From NCBI GenBank assembly GCA_905221605.1, contig CAJNDS010002135.1, positions 361,501 through 425,500 of the forward strand: DNA of 64,000 nucleotides, written 5' to 3'. Position 1 is the stretch's first letter; each line of letters starts with the position of its first letter. A model generated the notes under the pieces. It worked only from the letters and a program-made list of their open reading frames with translations. It was not told the origin of the DNA and searched no databases. Below are positions 22,500-35,211 of this stretch, piece after piece. This DNA comes from Symbiodinium natans (taxonomy: Eukaryota > Sar > Dinophyceae > Suessiales > Symbiodiniaceae). The translations under genes and the position numbers were made by a program.

Positions 22500-23560
22500 C
22501 ACTCTTGGGGGTCCTTGCATATGCAGTCGGCTGTGCGTTGGGCAGCCAAGGCTAGCATCACCCCAACCTGCAAATGCGCGCGTACACTTCAACGTCGGGT
22601 TCGCAGGTCAGCATCGCTAGCACTGCAGCTTGCTGTACAGGTACGAAGCGACATGTCCGCTGGCTCGCTGAAACATTCGACATGTAAATCGAAGCCAGCA
22701 GAAGTGCGCCTGGAATGGCAGCCGAAACTCCCGAAACCGTCACTGCAGGTCCAGTGAGTTTGTCATCTTTGGGTGATCGCAGAGAATCTGAGAATTTGGT
22801 ACAACTAAAGGAAGACCATTGTGACTGTCGAGGCCTCGATGCCAGCTGTACACAAACAAAAAACATCTCGCTGCCTCACCGAAAACATTCAACATGTAAG
22901 TGCAGTGCAAGCCAGCAAGATTGTGTTGTCACCGATCTTGCAATTGCAGGTCCAGTGCGAAATGCTAGGCTAACGACAGACTTGGTGGGCTCCTTGCACG
23001 TGCAGTCGGTCGTGCAGGCTGTCATCATCTGTCATCGCCCCAACATGCGAATGCGCATGCTTCGAAGGGGTGGGTTCGGGCCATGAGCTCCAGCACTTCA
23101 GCTTGCTGCACGCTCACACAACACTTCCGATGTTCATGCTACGATGTCCTTGCTTGCCCGGCTCAACACACATTCTTCCTTCCCTTCCCCCCTGTCCCCC
23201 TTTCCCTACCTTCCACCACTTCTTTTTTTCCTTCCTCGCAGGCCTAACTAGAAGCAACCCTTGAAGCAAGTTCCCCAATCACAACAACAAACGATCCTAA
23301 CAAAGGATTCCCAAATAACATGTCCACTATTCACTACAGTACTGTCCACTGGCTCCTTGAAACATTGAGCGTGAAATTGATGCCAGCGGGCTTGCGTCTG
23401 ACGTGTCCGTGCGATTGCAGGTCCAGTTGCAAGAACCTGGTGATGTGGCTCCCCTGCTCAGATTCCAAGAACGTCAAAGAGGTCAAAGCAGGGTTCAACC
23501 TTGGCTCGTGCGAGAAACAGCACATCGTAACATATCGCAACCTTAGGTAACCTTGCCTTG
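22500..23560 (+). repeat. dispersed repeat family, copies right of the ether-lipid genes
   Basis: Copies at about 22506-22760, 22860-22965, 22985-23110 and 23330-23430 share the blocks described for 14101-14930 in the same orientation (CGCCCCAACATGC.AATGCGC, CAGCACT.CAGCTTGCTG, GCTCGCTGAAACATTCGACA, ACATGTAA.., TTGCAGGTCCAGT). With the left copies they bracket the FAR/AGPS/DegT genes as direct repeats. Confidence 0.8.
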
Positions 23561-24780
23561 CCAGGAGCCGGGCGACTGCCCAGCCAACCACAGCGTAATT
23601 CAGGAGACGTATCGGTGTATGGACCTGTGCTGGGAGAAATCTACATCGCCAATGGCTGCTGGTAGCGAGTAGCATTTAAGATCTGAGCTTGCTGCATTGT
23701 AGCCTACAGAAACCTTCTGTGGTGGCTGCTGCTTGGCCCTGTCGCGGCGTGGTACGTGCATCATCCGACAGCAGCTGCTTCCACACAGCTACATCGCAGC
23801 TACATGATTTCAACGACGCGGCGGAGCGACTCGTGATCGGAGCACTGTATTCCAAGAGCATGAGAAGCGCGTGGAACCAAGAACCTAGTCGTCAACAAGC
23901 TCAGTCAAACTTCACGAGTCTCATGGGGCTGCGCAGATAGAACCTTGATCAGCCATCTCTTGACAAACTCTGCCCAGTTCAGCTGCTGATCAGTGGTGCA
24001 CAAAAGGCATGAGAAACACTTGGCACCTCATCACAAGGAGACAAAATGAGGCATTCAGTGCTGTTGCAATATGCAATCTGGATCTCTCCACGCAGTGTGC
24101 TTACCTTTTTCGGGTGGCAGAACTGTAGTGGTTTTTGGTGGGGGGAAGGGGGCAGCACTGTTGCGTTCATGTGTGAGATCCCGAGTATGCGCCAGGACAA
24201 GCACAGGCCGCGAACTGAATTTGGCCATCATAGGCGAAGCATCGCTCAAAAGGTCAGGCAAGCATCAGGCAAATGAGTTTTATTGAGCAGTCCCAGCCTC
24301 AGCCGGGCAAACTGTGCTTGCATACCTGAATACGCAAGTTATGCGGACGGCCAGCTTGTGCCGGAACCGAGCACAATGTACTTTACAGACCGAAACTTGG
24401 GCTGAGCTTGAAGGGAGGTTTCTTTCTGGGCCCGGAGCAAGTAGGCAGGTGATGATGTGAGCAGGGGGAATTGATGGAACGATGCCGTCACCCTTATGAG
24501 TCGATGTTGGCGAGCAGCTGCACGTTGGTCTGTTCTCCTCGACCTGATTGTACCGTGCGAGACCAGCAAAACCAGTGGTGTGATGACTGAGGCTGCAGTT
24601 GCTGCTGCCAGGCCAGGCCTGCTAAATGTGCGCAGGATGAACAGTCGAGCTTCATCTCCACTGATCTACACTGCATGTGTGAGGGCCGTGGTGATATGCA
24701 GATGACTACCACCTACTTGGGCTGGCGCAAAAAGCATCGAAACACACAACAAAGCACTACACTTCCTGACAACTACAGAT
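23560..24780. other. no recognised gene
   Basis: Only short overlapping open frames in several phases, none with a recognisable domain. A few GT/AG splice-like sites occur, but no exon could be tied to a family. Confidence 0.4.
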
Positions 24781-24786
24781 ACTTTC

Positions 24787-24789
<3 letters not shown>

Positions 24790-24843
<54 letters not shown>
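24790..24843. repeat. CTG trinucleotide microsatellite, 18 units
   Basis: Perfect CTG run followed by an AAG-rich stretch. The poly-Ala, poly-Ser and poly-Leu frames it creates are not supported as genes. Confidence 0.97.
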
Positions 24844-24844
<1 letters not shown>

Positions 24845-25229
24845 AAAGAAGAAGAAGAAGAACCACAAGCAAAAAAAGGTTGAGGCAACTGAGTTGGCAA
24901 AGTGTTGTCATTGTTGTGTAAGCAGCCATGACACTTGCTGCGCGCTCACGGTGGATAGATGGCGAAGTGTGCGGGCATTGACTGCAACTTGATTTGCAAG
25001 GAAATGCGTCTGACCTTGTGATTGGCAGCCGAGAGCCCTTACTGTACAAAGACTCAATGACCTTAGATTTGAATAGAAACTTTCTGATGTCACTCTAGAT
25101 TGTGCCGAAGCCTAAAGGCATAGACTCAGACTTGAAGATGCGACTGAAGCCGAATCGTTGACGTCAGCACTAGCGAATGCAAGAAACGCGAAGAAGCGCG
25201 AGCCCACGAACTGAGCACTTCTTCACATT

Positions 25230-25290
25230 GTGACCCTAAACCCTAAATTACTAAACCCCAAAAACCCTAAACCCGAAACCCTCTCCATCA
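25230..25290 (-). repeat. degenerate interstitial telomere-like repeat
   Basis: CCCTAAA/CCCGAAA words (ACCCTAAACCCTAAATTAC and following), the reverse complement of TTTAGGG, imperfect. Confidence 0.75.
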
Positions 25291-25299
25291 TCACTGCGC

Positions 25300-26500
25300 A
25301 GGAGCATCACATCGGCTTGGGCACTCGAAGGTAGCAACATGTTCAGTGTCACGCTCTCTAAGCAACCTGCTCGACCTTCTGCACACTTGGGGGCTTTACA
25401 CCACGGCACAGGTCTGAAGCACATCATGGCTTCCCAAGAAGAGTGGGGTCCTATCAGGTGTCAGCTGAGGCCTGCGCTTCAAGCTCTCTTTGCTAGCCAC
25501 GCGCAGGGCAAGCACGAGGGCAATTCCAACCAAGAAGCGCCGGCCTGGCACAGATCACGACAGTGACCGAACTTGGTATACGTGCAAAGTCCAACGGAGC
25601 CCTGTCCTATGAAGACGACACAGCGGGGCTGTGTAAGTGGACCCCGTGCCTGAGCACCGGATTCTGCCAACGAGGCGCGCATCGCGCATGACGTGTTTCG
25701 CAAGCCACTGGCTGCTTTCATGGCTTCCGCCGCTGCGACCTGCGGCTAAAACTCGATCTGGGCTGTGGGTAGACTGCATGTCTTAATCAGAAGTTGAGGA
25801 AAGCTCGCTGTGGTGATGAGGACAACGCCACCTGACAAGAATCCTAACACTCGGCCAGTGGTCTTGGCGCAAGTCATGACAAATGCCGAGCGAAGAAAAA
25901 GGCAGGAGTTCACATCACACGCGAAAAACACCTGCAACGAACGTCATATGCTGGAAACGAGCAGACGCAAGCAACAAAGATGGAAGAGCACCGTACCGAG
26001 AGGGGCTAAGCGACTGGGACGCGCACATGCCCGTGACAACTCCCAAGCCTGACAGTCTTCGCGCAGTCTTCGCGAATGCAAATGACAAGCGCTTTGACCG
26101 GCCCGAGGCAAATGCAAACACCTGTAAAGTACACCGCGTAGTTGTAAGAGGGAGTCCACCTCAAGGCGCAGACATGCCCGAAAGGGCCGACAGTCAACAC
26201 CAAAGACTCTGGGAGCTTGGCTGCAGTCCTGAAGGATACGTCCAACCTCACATGCTCCGCGCTCTGTGCTCTCTTGTAAGCGCACGCAGCCTACGCAGCG
26301 TACGCAGCGTACACAGGCAATACAGCACCTGATGAGTGGCGGACAAAGGAGAACCGACAGTGCCAACTGATAAGCTGGGACCTGTGATGGACTTAAACTC
26401 ACATGTGAATCGCACGGCATCTGCTGAAGCCACGACGAAAGCAGTCGCTGCTGTCATCCATGCGTCTAGAAAATCGTCCACCTGAGCAGAGCTGCGTCCC
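25300..26500. other. no recognised gene
   Basis: Overlapping short frames on both strands (for example 25883-26332 plus, 25944-26420 minus), none recognised. Near 26290 a GTACGCAGC-type word repeats three times. Confidence 0.4.
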
Positions 26501-26514
26501 ACAACGCCCACCAG

Positions 26515-26721
26515 ACGCACACGCGCACACACACGCACACGCGCACGCGCACGCGCACGCGCACGCACACGCACACGCACACGCACACGCACTCGCACAC
26601 GCACACGCACACGCACCACACTCTGCGCACGCTGCGCACGGGCCCGCGCACCCGCACCCGCACCCACACCCGCACCCGCAACCGCGGCTGCGCCCGCGCC
26701 CGCGCCCGCGCCGCGGCCCGC

Positions 26722-26790
<69 letters not shown>

Positions 26791-26905
26791 AGACACAGAC
26801 GCAGACGCAGACACAGACACCGACACAGACGCAGACGCAGACACAGACACAGACACAGACACAGACGGACAGACAGACAGACACACAGACAGAGAGACAC
26901 AGTGA
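26515..26905. repeat. complex alternating purine-pyrimidine microsatellite
   Basis: In order: CACACG/CGCACG units (26515-26640), CCCGCA/CCCGCG units (26640-26755), a CA run (26755-26784) and ACAGAC units (26785-26905). The mixture is almost purely alternating purine-pyrimidine in its first and third parts. Frames up to 222 codons are repeat artefacts. Confidence 0.95.
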
Positions 26906-27048
26906 CACGATTGCTCTCTCGTCGAAACTCCAGCTGTGTTAGCGGTAGAGGAGAACCTGCTTGTATTGCATGAGATATAACGACCAAGCTGGCATCTGCA
27001 CGCACTTGAAGTTTTCGACTTTTCAATGACGATACCACAAGTGAGCGA

Positions 27049-27850
27049 GTGAGTGACCTGCAGGTTAAGGCTGTGGCCCGTCCCTCTCGATGGGCTCCGC
27101 TGAACGTCATTGAAGAAAACAAAATTACTAGCATACTCGACGGGGCAGCACCTTTAGAGGCACTGAATAAAGCGGCCTCTCACAATCAGAGAACAGGCCG
27201 TAAAGCTACCGATAGTGCGACGAAGCTACAGCTTTGGAAGCAGACGCAGTGCATCAGGAGCTCAGCTACCATTACCGCGCTTACATCTGCAGAAGGCGGG
27301 GCCGCGACCGCACTTACCCCTGCTGCAGCGCGCGGAATAGGACTCGGACTCTTTGCAGAGATGGCTACAGAAGCTGCAGAGATGGCGACGAAGGTGCTTG
27401 AAGCTACAGCTTTCGAAGCCGCGAACATCGGGGACAGAACTCAGATGTCCGGAGACCTAGAAGCATTGGATGTGCCGGGATGTGCCGGGGCAGGCCGAAG
27501 TGCAACTGCTCGACCCTATGAGAGCACAACCTATGCTGGGAAGAAAGCGGAGGTTGACTGATGCAATCCGTTTCGGAGTTTGCAAGTGCTACCACTACCC
27601 CACTTACAGCCGCAGAGGGCGGCGGTGCTACCGCACTTACCCCAGCCGCAGCAGGCGGAATAGGTCTCGCTGCAGAAACTACAAATGCTGCAGACATGGC
27701 GTCACGCCTACGCCTACAGGAGCTACAGAAGCTGCCGGGATGGCAATGAAGGCGCTTGAAGCTACAGCTCTGGCTCGCGACTGCCTACGGGCCAGCTTTC
27801 GAGACGCAGCAGGCGGCGAAGTGAGTTCGTTTAAGGAAATAAGCGACTGA
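27049..27850 (+). other. alanine-rich region with internal duplication, coding status unclear
   Basis: A 170-codon plus frame (27049-27561) and following frames contain two copies of a block of about 90 bases. The first lies near 27275-27360 (TSAEGGAATALTPAAARGIG) and the second near 27592-27675 (TAAEGGGATALTPAAAGGIG). Each is followed by AAEMA/AADMA words and KVLEATAFE/KALEATALA. The duplicated block keeps its amino-acid pattern while changing third positions, which favours past or present coding. The second copy is in a different frame from the first, so an intron or a break lies between them. No known domain is recognised. Confidence 0.35.
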
Positions 27851-30800
27851 GGAGCGCTAAGTGCCATGAGGCTTCATCGGAAGATCTACGCCAGACAAAC
27901 GTAGGAAGATACTGCTGGAGGACTATGTTGGGGGCGGTGTACCACTGCACCCTACATCTGAAAGATTACCTATGGCCTGAGGCACGGAACGGTAAGCACT
28001 GGTAAACCTGTGTTGGTGTCGCGAACTGCCATCACCTACTCTTGGCCGACGCCGACCGTGCGGAGCAAGAGTCATGTAGAGGCGTTGCATGACGGTATGA
28101 CGAGCAGATTGCTTGTAAGTATGAGACGTAGAGCACGAATGCGAAGAATTGTACAGGCACTGGGAAAGGGTCCGGGGGGAGGTGCTCGGTATAATGCCTT
28201 TCGCGCCGACACCAGGGTCCTCCACCCTGCAGCGATGCAAGCCCCAACGCCCTGCACGGCCCGGAGGAACGATATCACAAGATTGGAGAACCATGCACAG
28301 TTTGCAAGACGGTACACACCCCGCGGTGCGTGTGGGTGGCTTCTTGTCGGTGAAGGTTTGGGCACTGGAACTGGCCCGCTAATAGGATTGCAAATTCACA
28401 ACCTACGCCTGTTTATAGCACCAAGATTTTCCTGCTAGCCCTGAGCTACAACCTGTTTGAGGGCAAACTTCTCTAGAATTGTAGACCAATTCCACCACTC
28501 CAACAAAGTTTAAAGGTGCAAGCTTGGGCTGGCCCTTGTGTGCAAGTACGTCAAGAGAGCGCCCTCTCATGCTTCACGCTGCCCCCCCTGCTTGCATTCA
28601 TGGTATTTGGGTTTGAACCCCTACATCCACGTTCCAGGATGGTTCACACACTCACTCACATGCTGACACGCACTCACACACGACATGCGGAACCAAGCGC
28701 CAAGCTGCAGCAAAGATGCAGAGCCTCCAGTTTGCACTTTCTTTGCCGTATCAAGATCCCTTCGGATGGTTCTAAGATGTGCACAGCAAAATGGACATGC
28801 CGAAGCCAGCAGCCTGAAGATGCAACAGGTGCGAGATCGAAACGAATGTTGCAGGATGCAGCAGGTGTTGCTTAGGTTCGGGCGACATCGATGGGCGAAT
28901 GCATGCCGAGGTACAACCGCCCATACCTCCAGTCCACACTCATTGGCGTGGCTCCACCCCGACCCGGCGCGGAAGCTGCTGACATGCTCCTCGCTTTGAG
29001 CTGCCGACATCATGAAAGTGCACCAGACGACGATCATGCAAAGTATCCTCGGTCTGGGGCGAGGATGCACGACGCCATGCAGCAAAAACACGCATCAAAA
29101 CATGCATCCACTGTTTGAGCAAGGTGCACTTGCAGCAGCGGAGACCTGCCGGCACTGCTTAGTCAGAGCCTCTCGTGGCCTTGCTTGGCCTTGACGTGGC
29201 CTCAAGATGGTCCAGCATACGGACACACCATCTCCGTATCCTGCGCCACAAAACTCAGCATCCTCTCAATCAAAAACACTAAATATCTGAGTCCGATACT
29301 GGTTGTGCTCGAATAATGATAGAAAATGTAGAACCACCTCAGTTCGGCAAAAGTGAGACAAGACAATGGAGACTGGGCTGAGGCAGGGGCATACAAATCG
29401 TGTTGATCGTATGGGTACCTCCAATACTGAAGCACGCCCTGACTCTGCAAGACGTGGAAAAGCTTCTCTGAGAGGCGTGCTTGGCAAACCATACTCCATC
29501 TCGAAAGTCGACCTCTTGATTTGGTCCATCTGATACTGCAGAACAAGCTGACTCCACAAAGAAGGCCTGTGGTCTACATGCCTTGGCTACCCATGCCAGA
29601 CATCACGTGTTCTGGGAGCGTGGGCGCGTCATCACCGTCGCCATCACCTACGACTTGCACTGCGCAAAACCTACACAGATCGACAGCCGGCTGACGAGCC
29701 TCTCTCACAACATGAGCAAGACTGATGCCCTGCATGGAATCTGAGGTGGCACGCTTGTGAGTCGAACCCCCTTGTTCCAATCAGGCCTTAGAACCGCAAG
29801 CAGACAATCTCCGGGCTCCGGAGAAGCTCTGGGTCGGGCCGGGGTGAACTGATGGCATCCTTCATTGCGTTTCCAACCTCGGGGCTTACGGCAAACGCCC
29901 AAAAGCAATGACAAAAAGTGACCAAGGACCACTGCACTTCTCAAGGCGCGAGCATAGGTGCAGGTCGCCATCAACCTTGGCGAAGGCTCAGCTGCCGCGC
30001 CAGCCTCGCAGCGCTTCCCCACAAGGCCCCCCCCCCCCCAGGCTCCCCGGCAAGGGAACGCCCACCCAAAGATCTGGCAGATGCAGGGCTGGCACAGAGT
30101 AGCACAAAGAGTCAAAGAGTTGCACGAAAAGTAGCACCAAGAATGGCACAAAGGGCATCCGGGGATTGGCATGCAACGCAGACGTCTTAGGCGGAAGCTG
30201 GAGCTCGCCCGCCTTAGCGCATCCAAGCAACGCAGCAGCATTGCGCAGCTCCATCTCCCAAGATCAGGTTCGCGCCCAAAACAAGACGGGCAACGCGGTG
30301 ACATAGAAGAGAATCTGGCAGTGCATGTGGGCGCTCAAGCTGAAGCGGGGAAAAGCCGGGACCAATCATACGTTGAGAAAATTCTGCGGAGTCCCAGGGC
30401 TCTCAAGAACTCTGGGCCAGCCGCTCCACAGGAATTTGCAACCGCGAGGTGGATGCGGTCCAGCAGTGGATGCCTGCTCGGACTCGAACCCACTCACTAC
30501 AGAAGCTGTGGAGACAATCGCCTGAGCTGCTGGATCCAGATCACCAATGGCCGCTCCAGACTTAGCTCTTAAGCATTGCAAAAAGGACTTCCTTCAAACA
30601 TGGCACCGGCACCACTGTTTGTAGAGTTCCTTGCGCGCTTCAATGCCGCGCTGGCTCATCTTGGCAATCCGAGTCGCTCCACTCTTCTGACAACGTAGGG
30701 CCGCAGTGCTTCGCGCACCTTCAGCTGAGGCAACGAATAACCTACGCTTTTTCCTACATACCGGATTACACACCGCAACCCCTTTACACATCTTTACACA

Positions 30801-31840
30801 GTGCAGCATGCGAAGCCTTGCGGTAGAGCACGGGGGAAAGGCCTCAGTGATAAGGTCCATTCGGGTTTTGAAGGCCGGCTCGGCATACAATGGCGTACGC
30901 CCTGAGCAACCCCAGCATACAGCCAGGAAAGTCACGGCGGCGAGCCCGACACCAACCTGCGTATGAAGCACACACAACTTGGCAGTCTGGATGTCGGAAA
31001 GGCGGGTTTGACGCTGTCTGAGAGCGCAGCCAGCACAAACATATCTTGCATTGCCACTTGGTACCCGCTCTCAAATGCCGCCTGCTCCTTGCTGTACCTC
31101 TGCGTGTTGACGATGCATTATGGGCTGCTGCTGTGACTCTGTTCATCATTTTTGACTCTTTTTGACGACACCTGCGCCCACGCAGCGAAAACCAAGCAAA
31201 CAAAAACTGTGAAATCTGCAACGACGTCTGCTATACACCTCTTCCACCAAGGCTGCTGGGGCACATCCACGACGCTCCTTTACATGCTCAAACTCAGAGT
31301 GACTACAGCTTCAGCTCTGCACTGGGGTCGACCGGACACTTGGGAGGAAGACTCGCGATACCTTCTCTGCTCGGACAACTCACGTACTACATCACATCGA
31401 CGCTCTGACCTGGTGCTTGCTTGCAAATGCTTAAAACGTGTATACTACAGTGTACCTCATAGTGCACCTGTCACGGTGCCTAAGGCGCCGACGCTTCGGA
31501 TGCTGAAGCTCGAAACCCCTTTGCGCAAGAGCCTCCGCTAGCAGCCGCTAGCTTGCGACTGCGTGAACCGCAGAAACCCTCCTCAACGTGCTGTTCATCG
31601 GAGCTCTGCATTTACCAATCGGGGAAAGCATTTCGATATGCTGCCATGACAGCCCCAAGCCATTCCCACGCATTCAGCAGTAAGCCCCCTCAGCGTTAAG
31701 GAACAGATTCATGATGATTCATGGTGCCAACATGGCGCTCTCAGCCTTGCAAAATCCCAGGCGCGAAGCGCCGTCGGCGGTACTGTTGTGCATGACCTGC
31801 GCTTCGGAGGACTTCAAACTCTGGCGCTGTGCTAGCTGAC
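27850..31840. other. about 4 kb without a recognised gene
   Basis: Many overlapping short frames, the longest 199 codons minus at 29705-30304, without recognisable domains. Local features are a C run near 30030, CACTCACA words near 28650 and no tRNA or rRNA gene. It may hold introns or small unrecognised exons. Confidence 0.4.
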
Positions 31841-32261
31841 TCGAACGTACACAATCGAAACCGCAGAACGAGCCAGTTCCGAACTCAGGTTCCAGCTCTG
31901 TCACTCATGGGGGCCCGACATCCCGTAGCCAAGCAATACTTGATCCAAAAACAGAATGAACGCGCTGCCCCTACTGCACATGGCGTTTACGTTTTGCAAT
32001 GTCGCCACCGCTTCTGAAGCCATACTCCAAGCTACAGGGCTATAGGACATCAGAACTTGCTTAAACCACAGCCCGAGCGCGCTGAGTTTAATCAACGTGG
32101 AAACTGAAGACCAGATCTCCGGCAAGGAGACGCGCACATTTTCTCTTCCCAAGTGGATGTCTAATGCCGCATCTGCGAACCTTCCTCGCGACAGGCACAA
32201 AAAAGGACACCCCTGGCCTCATGATTTCAGGGGGTCAGACGACATCCTTATCACTACGCAC

Positions 32262-32942
32262 TTACGCACTGCGCCACATCTCCTCAAAAAGTTGCCGGAG
32301 ACGCGCCGCCGGCTCAGCCGGCAAGTATCTGCAGGCCCATCGCAAGGTGGTTCCTAATGAGCTCTCGCTCAAGGTCCTGATGTTGACTTTCGGAACAGGG
32401 TTTGCTTCCGGCAAGTTGGCCCAAAGCCTGAAGGCAAAGAACAGGATGATCTTCCTCGCCTTGGCACCGCCGATCCAGGTGCGCACCTTCTCGACCACTT
32501 CTGGCCACAGAAGGTTCAGAACCTGCGCTTCACTGCATCTCGCGAGCAAAGCCCGATCTTTTGATCCGAACTCCACCTCGATGCGGCGATGCGGTGCATG
32601 GCACAGGTCACAGCCCCGGTCCCGGCTGCAGTGCCCACGCGAGAAGAAGCGACAGGGCGAGCAAAGGACCGGGTGTCCCTTACACTTTGCTTTGATGTTG
32701 AAGTCCGCACAGAGACGCCCGTCACAGCTCGAAGGCCGCGGGGTCATTTCGACGGCTTCTGGGATCTCTACATCAACGAAGGTGCGCAGCACTCTGTAGC
32801 CCATGGAACTCTCATTCTCCTCTACAGTACGCGAGCAGTAGGATGAACTGTCGCTCACTTTTGCTGCACCGCAGAGGGCGTTGGTAGGCACGGGCGGCTC
32901 CGCATTCGATGGGTTTAGACTCTCGTGGGTGCAGGCGCCCAT
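32262..32942 (-). CDS. CCCH zinc-finger protein, tandem copy 1
   Basis: Start taken at ATG 32942, 21 bases after a pyrimidine-rich CAGTTTTCCAG that would make a good spliced-leader acceptor; the frame is open upstream but only to a GTG. It encodes 226 residues. The zinc finger is C-x7-C-x5-C-x3-H within PCRFFSRGHCSRDRGCDLCH, a type common in dinoflagellates and expected to bind RNA. Before it is an acidic/serine-rich stretch (SSSYCSRTVEENESSMGYR). After it comes an unrecognised C-terminal part with EAQVLNLLWPEVVEKV. This copy has Cys in NALCGAAK where copies 2 and 3 have Tyr. It appears intronless. Confidence 0.75.
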   Translation of the reverse strand: MGACTHESLNPSNAEPPVPTNALCGAAKVSDSSSYCSRTVEENESSMGYRVLRTFVDVEIPEAVEMTPRPSSCDGRLCADFNIKAKCKGHPVLCSPCRFFSRGHCSRDRGCDLCHAPHRRIEVEFGSKDRALLARCSEAQVLNLLWPEVVEKVRTWIGGAKARKIILFFAFRLWANLPEANPVPKVNIRTLSESSLGTTLRWACRYLPAEPAARLRQLFEEMWRSA

Positions 32943-33736
32943 GGCTCCGGAGCACAGATGGTTTCCTGGAAAACTGCTTCCCTGGAGAAAAATGCAACTG
33001 CGGCCCCTCCATGAATGCCCTAGGCCATCCCGAGGGCGAGGTGCAAACGCATGTTGGCTGCTCAAGAGCAGTTGCACAGCCCTGGCAATGCCCTCGTTAA
33101 CTCCCTTTTGCTCTTAGCGCAAACTCAAGTCGACCCCTTGGCCTTGCTGTACACACTTCCTCGCAGTGTCACAATAACAATGGCTTCTACAATGTTACAG
33201 CTCATGGCCGCCCATCTCCTTGATTGCCCAACAGGCAACGTGCACAGCCGAAACCGCAGAACGAGCCAGTTCCGAACTCAGGTTCCAGCTCTGTCACTCA
33301 TGGGGGCCCGACATCCCGTAGCCAAGCAATACTTGATCCAAAAACAGGATGAACGCGCTGCACATACTGCACATGGCGTTTACGTTTTGCAATGTCGCCA
33401 CCGCTTCTGAAGCCATAATACCCATAATCCAAGCTGCAGGGCTCTAGGTCATCAGAAATTGCCTAAACCAGAGCCCGAGCGCGCTGAGTTTTTTTTCAAC
33501 GTGGAAACTGAAGACCAGATCTCCGGCAAGGAGACGCGCACATTTTCTCTTCCCAAGTGGATGTCTAATGCCGCATCTGCGAACCTTCCTCGCGACAGGC
33601 ACAAAAAAGGACACCTTTCGCTTTGAGGGCTCAGCAGAATTTGAAGAAAAAAAAGAAAAAGCAAGATTCAAAAGGAGTGGATTTCCCCTGGCCTCATGAT
33701 TTCAGGGGGTCAGACGACATCCTTATCACTACGCAC

Positions 33737-34417
33737 TTACGCACTGCGCCACATCTCCTCAAAAAGTTGCCGGAGACGCGCCGCCGGCTCAGCCGGCAAG
33801 TATCTGCAGGCCCATCGCAAGGTGGTTCCTAATGAGCTCTCGCTCAAGGTCCTGATGTTGACTTTCGGAACAGGGTTTGCTTCCGGCAAGTTGGCCCAAA
33901 GCCTGAAGGCAAAGAACAGGATGATCTTCCTCGCCTTGGCACCGCCGATCCAGGTGCGCACCTTCTCGACCACTTCTGGCCACAGAAGGTTCAGAACCTG
34001 CGCTTCACTGCATCTCGCGAGCAAAGCCCGATCTTTTGATCCGAACTCCACCTCGATGCGGCGATGCGGTGCATGGCACAGGTCACAGCCCCGGTCCCGG
34101 CTGCAGTGCCCACGCGAGAAGAAGCGACAGGGCGAGCAAAGGACCGGGTGTCCCTTACACTTTGCTTTGATGTTGAAGTCCGCACAGAGACGCCCGTCAC
34201 AGCTCGAAGGCCGCGGGGTCATTTCGACGGCTTCTGGGATCTCTACATCAACGAAGGTGCGCAGCACTCTGTAGCCCATGGAACTCTCATTCTCCTCTAC
34301 AGTACGCGAGCAGTAGGATGAACTGTCGCTCACTTTTGCTGCACCGTAGAGGGCGTTGGTAGGCACGGGCGGCTCCGCATTCGATGGGTTTAGACTCTCG
34401 TGGGTGCAGGCGCCCAT
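33737..34417 (-). CDS. CCCH zinc-finger protein, tandem copy 2
   Basis: Same 226-residue protein as copy 1 apart from NALYGAAK, with the same acceptor-like site before the ATG and the same stop. It sits exactly 1475 bases further on. The region downstream of its stop (33615-33690, an oligo-A-containing stretch) is the part missing from copy 1. Confidence 0.75.
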   Translation of the reverse strand: MGACTHESLNPSNAEPPVPTNALYGAAKVSDSSSYCSRTVEENESSMGYRVLRTFVDVEIPEAVEMTPRPSSCDGRLCADFNIKAKCKGHPVLCSPCRFFSRGHCSRDRGCDLCHAPHRRIEVEFGSKDRALLARCSEAQVLNLLWPEVVEKVRTWIGGAKARKIILFFAFRLWANLPEANPVPKVNIRTLSESSLGTTLRWACRYLPAEPAARLRQLFEEMWRSA

Positions 34418-35211
34418 GGCTCCGGAGCACAGATGGTTTCCTGGAAAACTGCTTCCCTGGAGAAAAATGCAACTGCGGCCCCTCCATGAATGCCCTAGGC
34501 CATCCCGAGGGCGAGGTGCAAACGCATGTTGGCTGCTCAAGAGCAGTTGCACAGCCCTGGCAATGCCCTCGTTAACTCCCTTTTGCTCTTAGCGCAAACT
34601 CAAGTCGGCCCCTTGGCCTTGCTGTACACACTTCCTCGCAGTGTCACAATAACAATGGCTTCTACAATGTTACAGCTCATGGCCGCCCATCTCCTTGATT
34701 GCCCAACAGGCAACGTGCACAGCCGAAACCGCAGAACGAGCCAGTTCCGAACTCAGGTTCCAGCTCTGTCACTCATGGGGGCCCGACATCCCGTAGCCAA
34801 GCAATACTTGATCCAAAAACAGGATGAACGCGCTGCACATACTGCACATGGCGTTTACGTTTTGCAATGTCGCCACCGCTTCTGAAGCCATAATACCCAT
34901 AATCCAAGCTGCAGGGCTCTAGGACATCAGAAATTGCCTAAACCAGAGCCCGAGCGCGCTGAGTTTTTTTTCAACGTGGAAACTGAAGACCAGATCTCCG
35001 GCAAGGAGACGCGCACATTTTCTCTTCCCAAGTGGATGTCTAATGCCGCATCTGCGAACCTTCCTCGCGACAGGCACAAAAAAGGACACCTTTCGCTTTG
35101 AGGGCTCAGCAGAATTTGAAGAAAAAAAAGAAAAAGCAAGATTCAAAAGGAGTGGATTTCCCCTGGCCTCATGATTTCAGGGGGTCAGACGACATCCTTA
35201 TCACTACGCAC

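Noticed and set aside
24666-25049. Poly-Ser and poly-Ala frames around the CTG run
   Set aside because: Created by the trinucleotide repeat; flanks show no domain.
26248-27134. Frames of 149-222 codons over the CA/CG microsatellite
   Set aside because: Simple-repeat translations present on both strands in several frames.
30470-30545. tRNA-like T-arm (GGTTCGAGTCC on the minus strand)
   Set aside because: Acceptor stem, D-arm and anticodon arm do not fold around it, and the T-stem pairs poorly.
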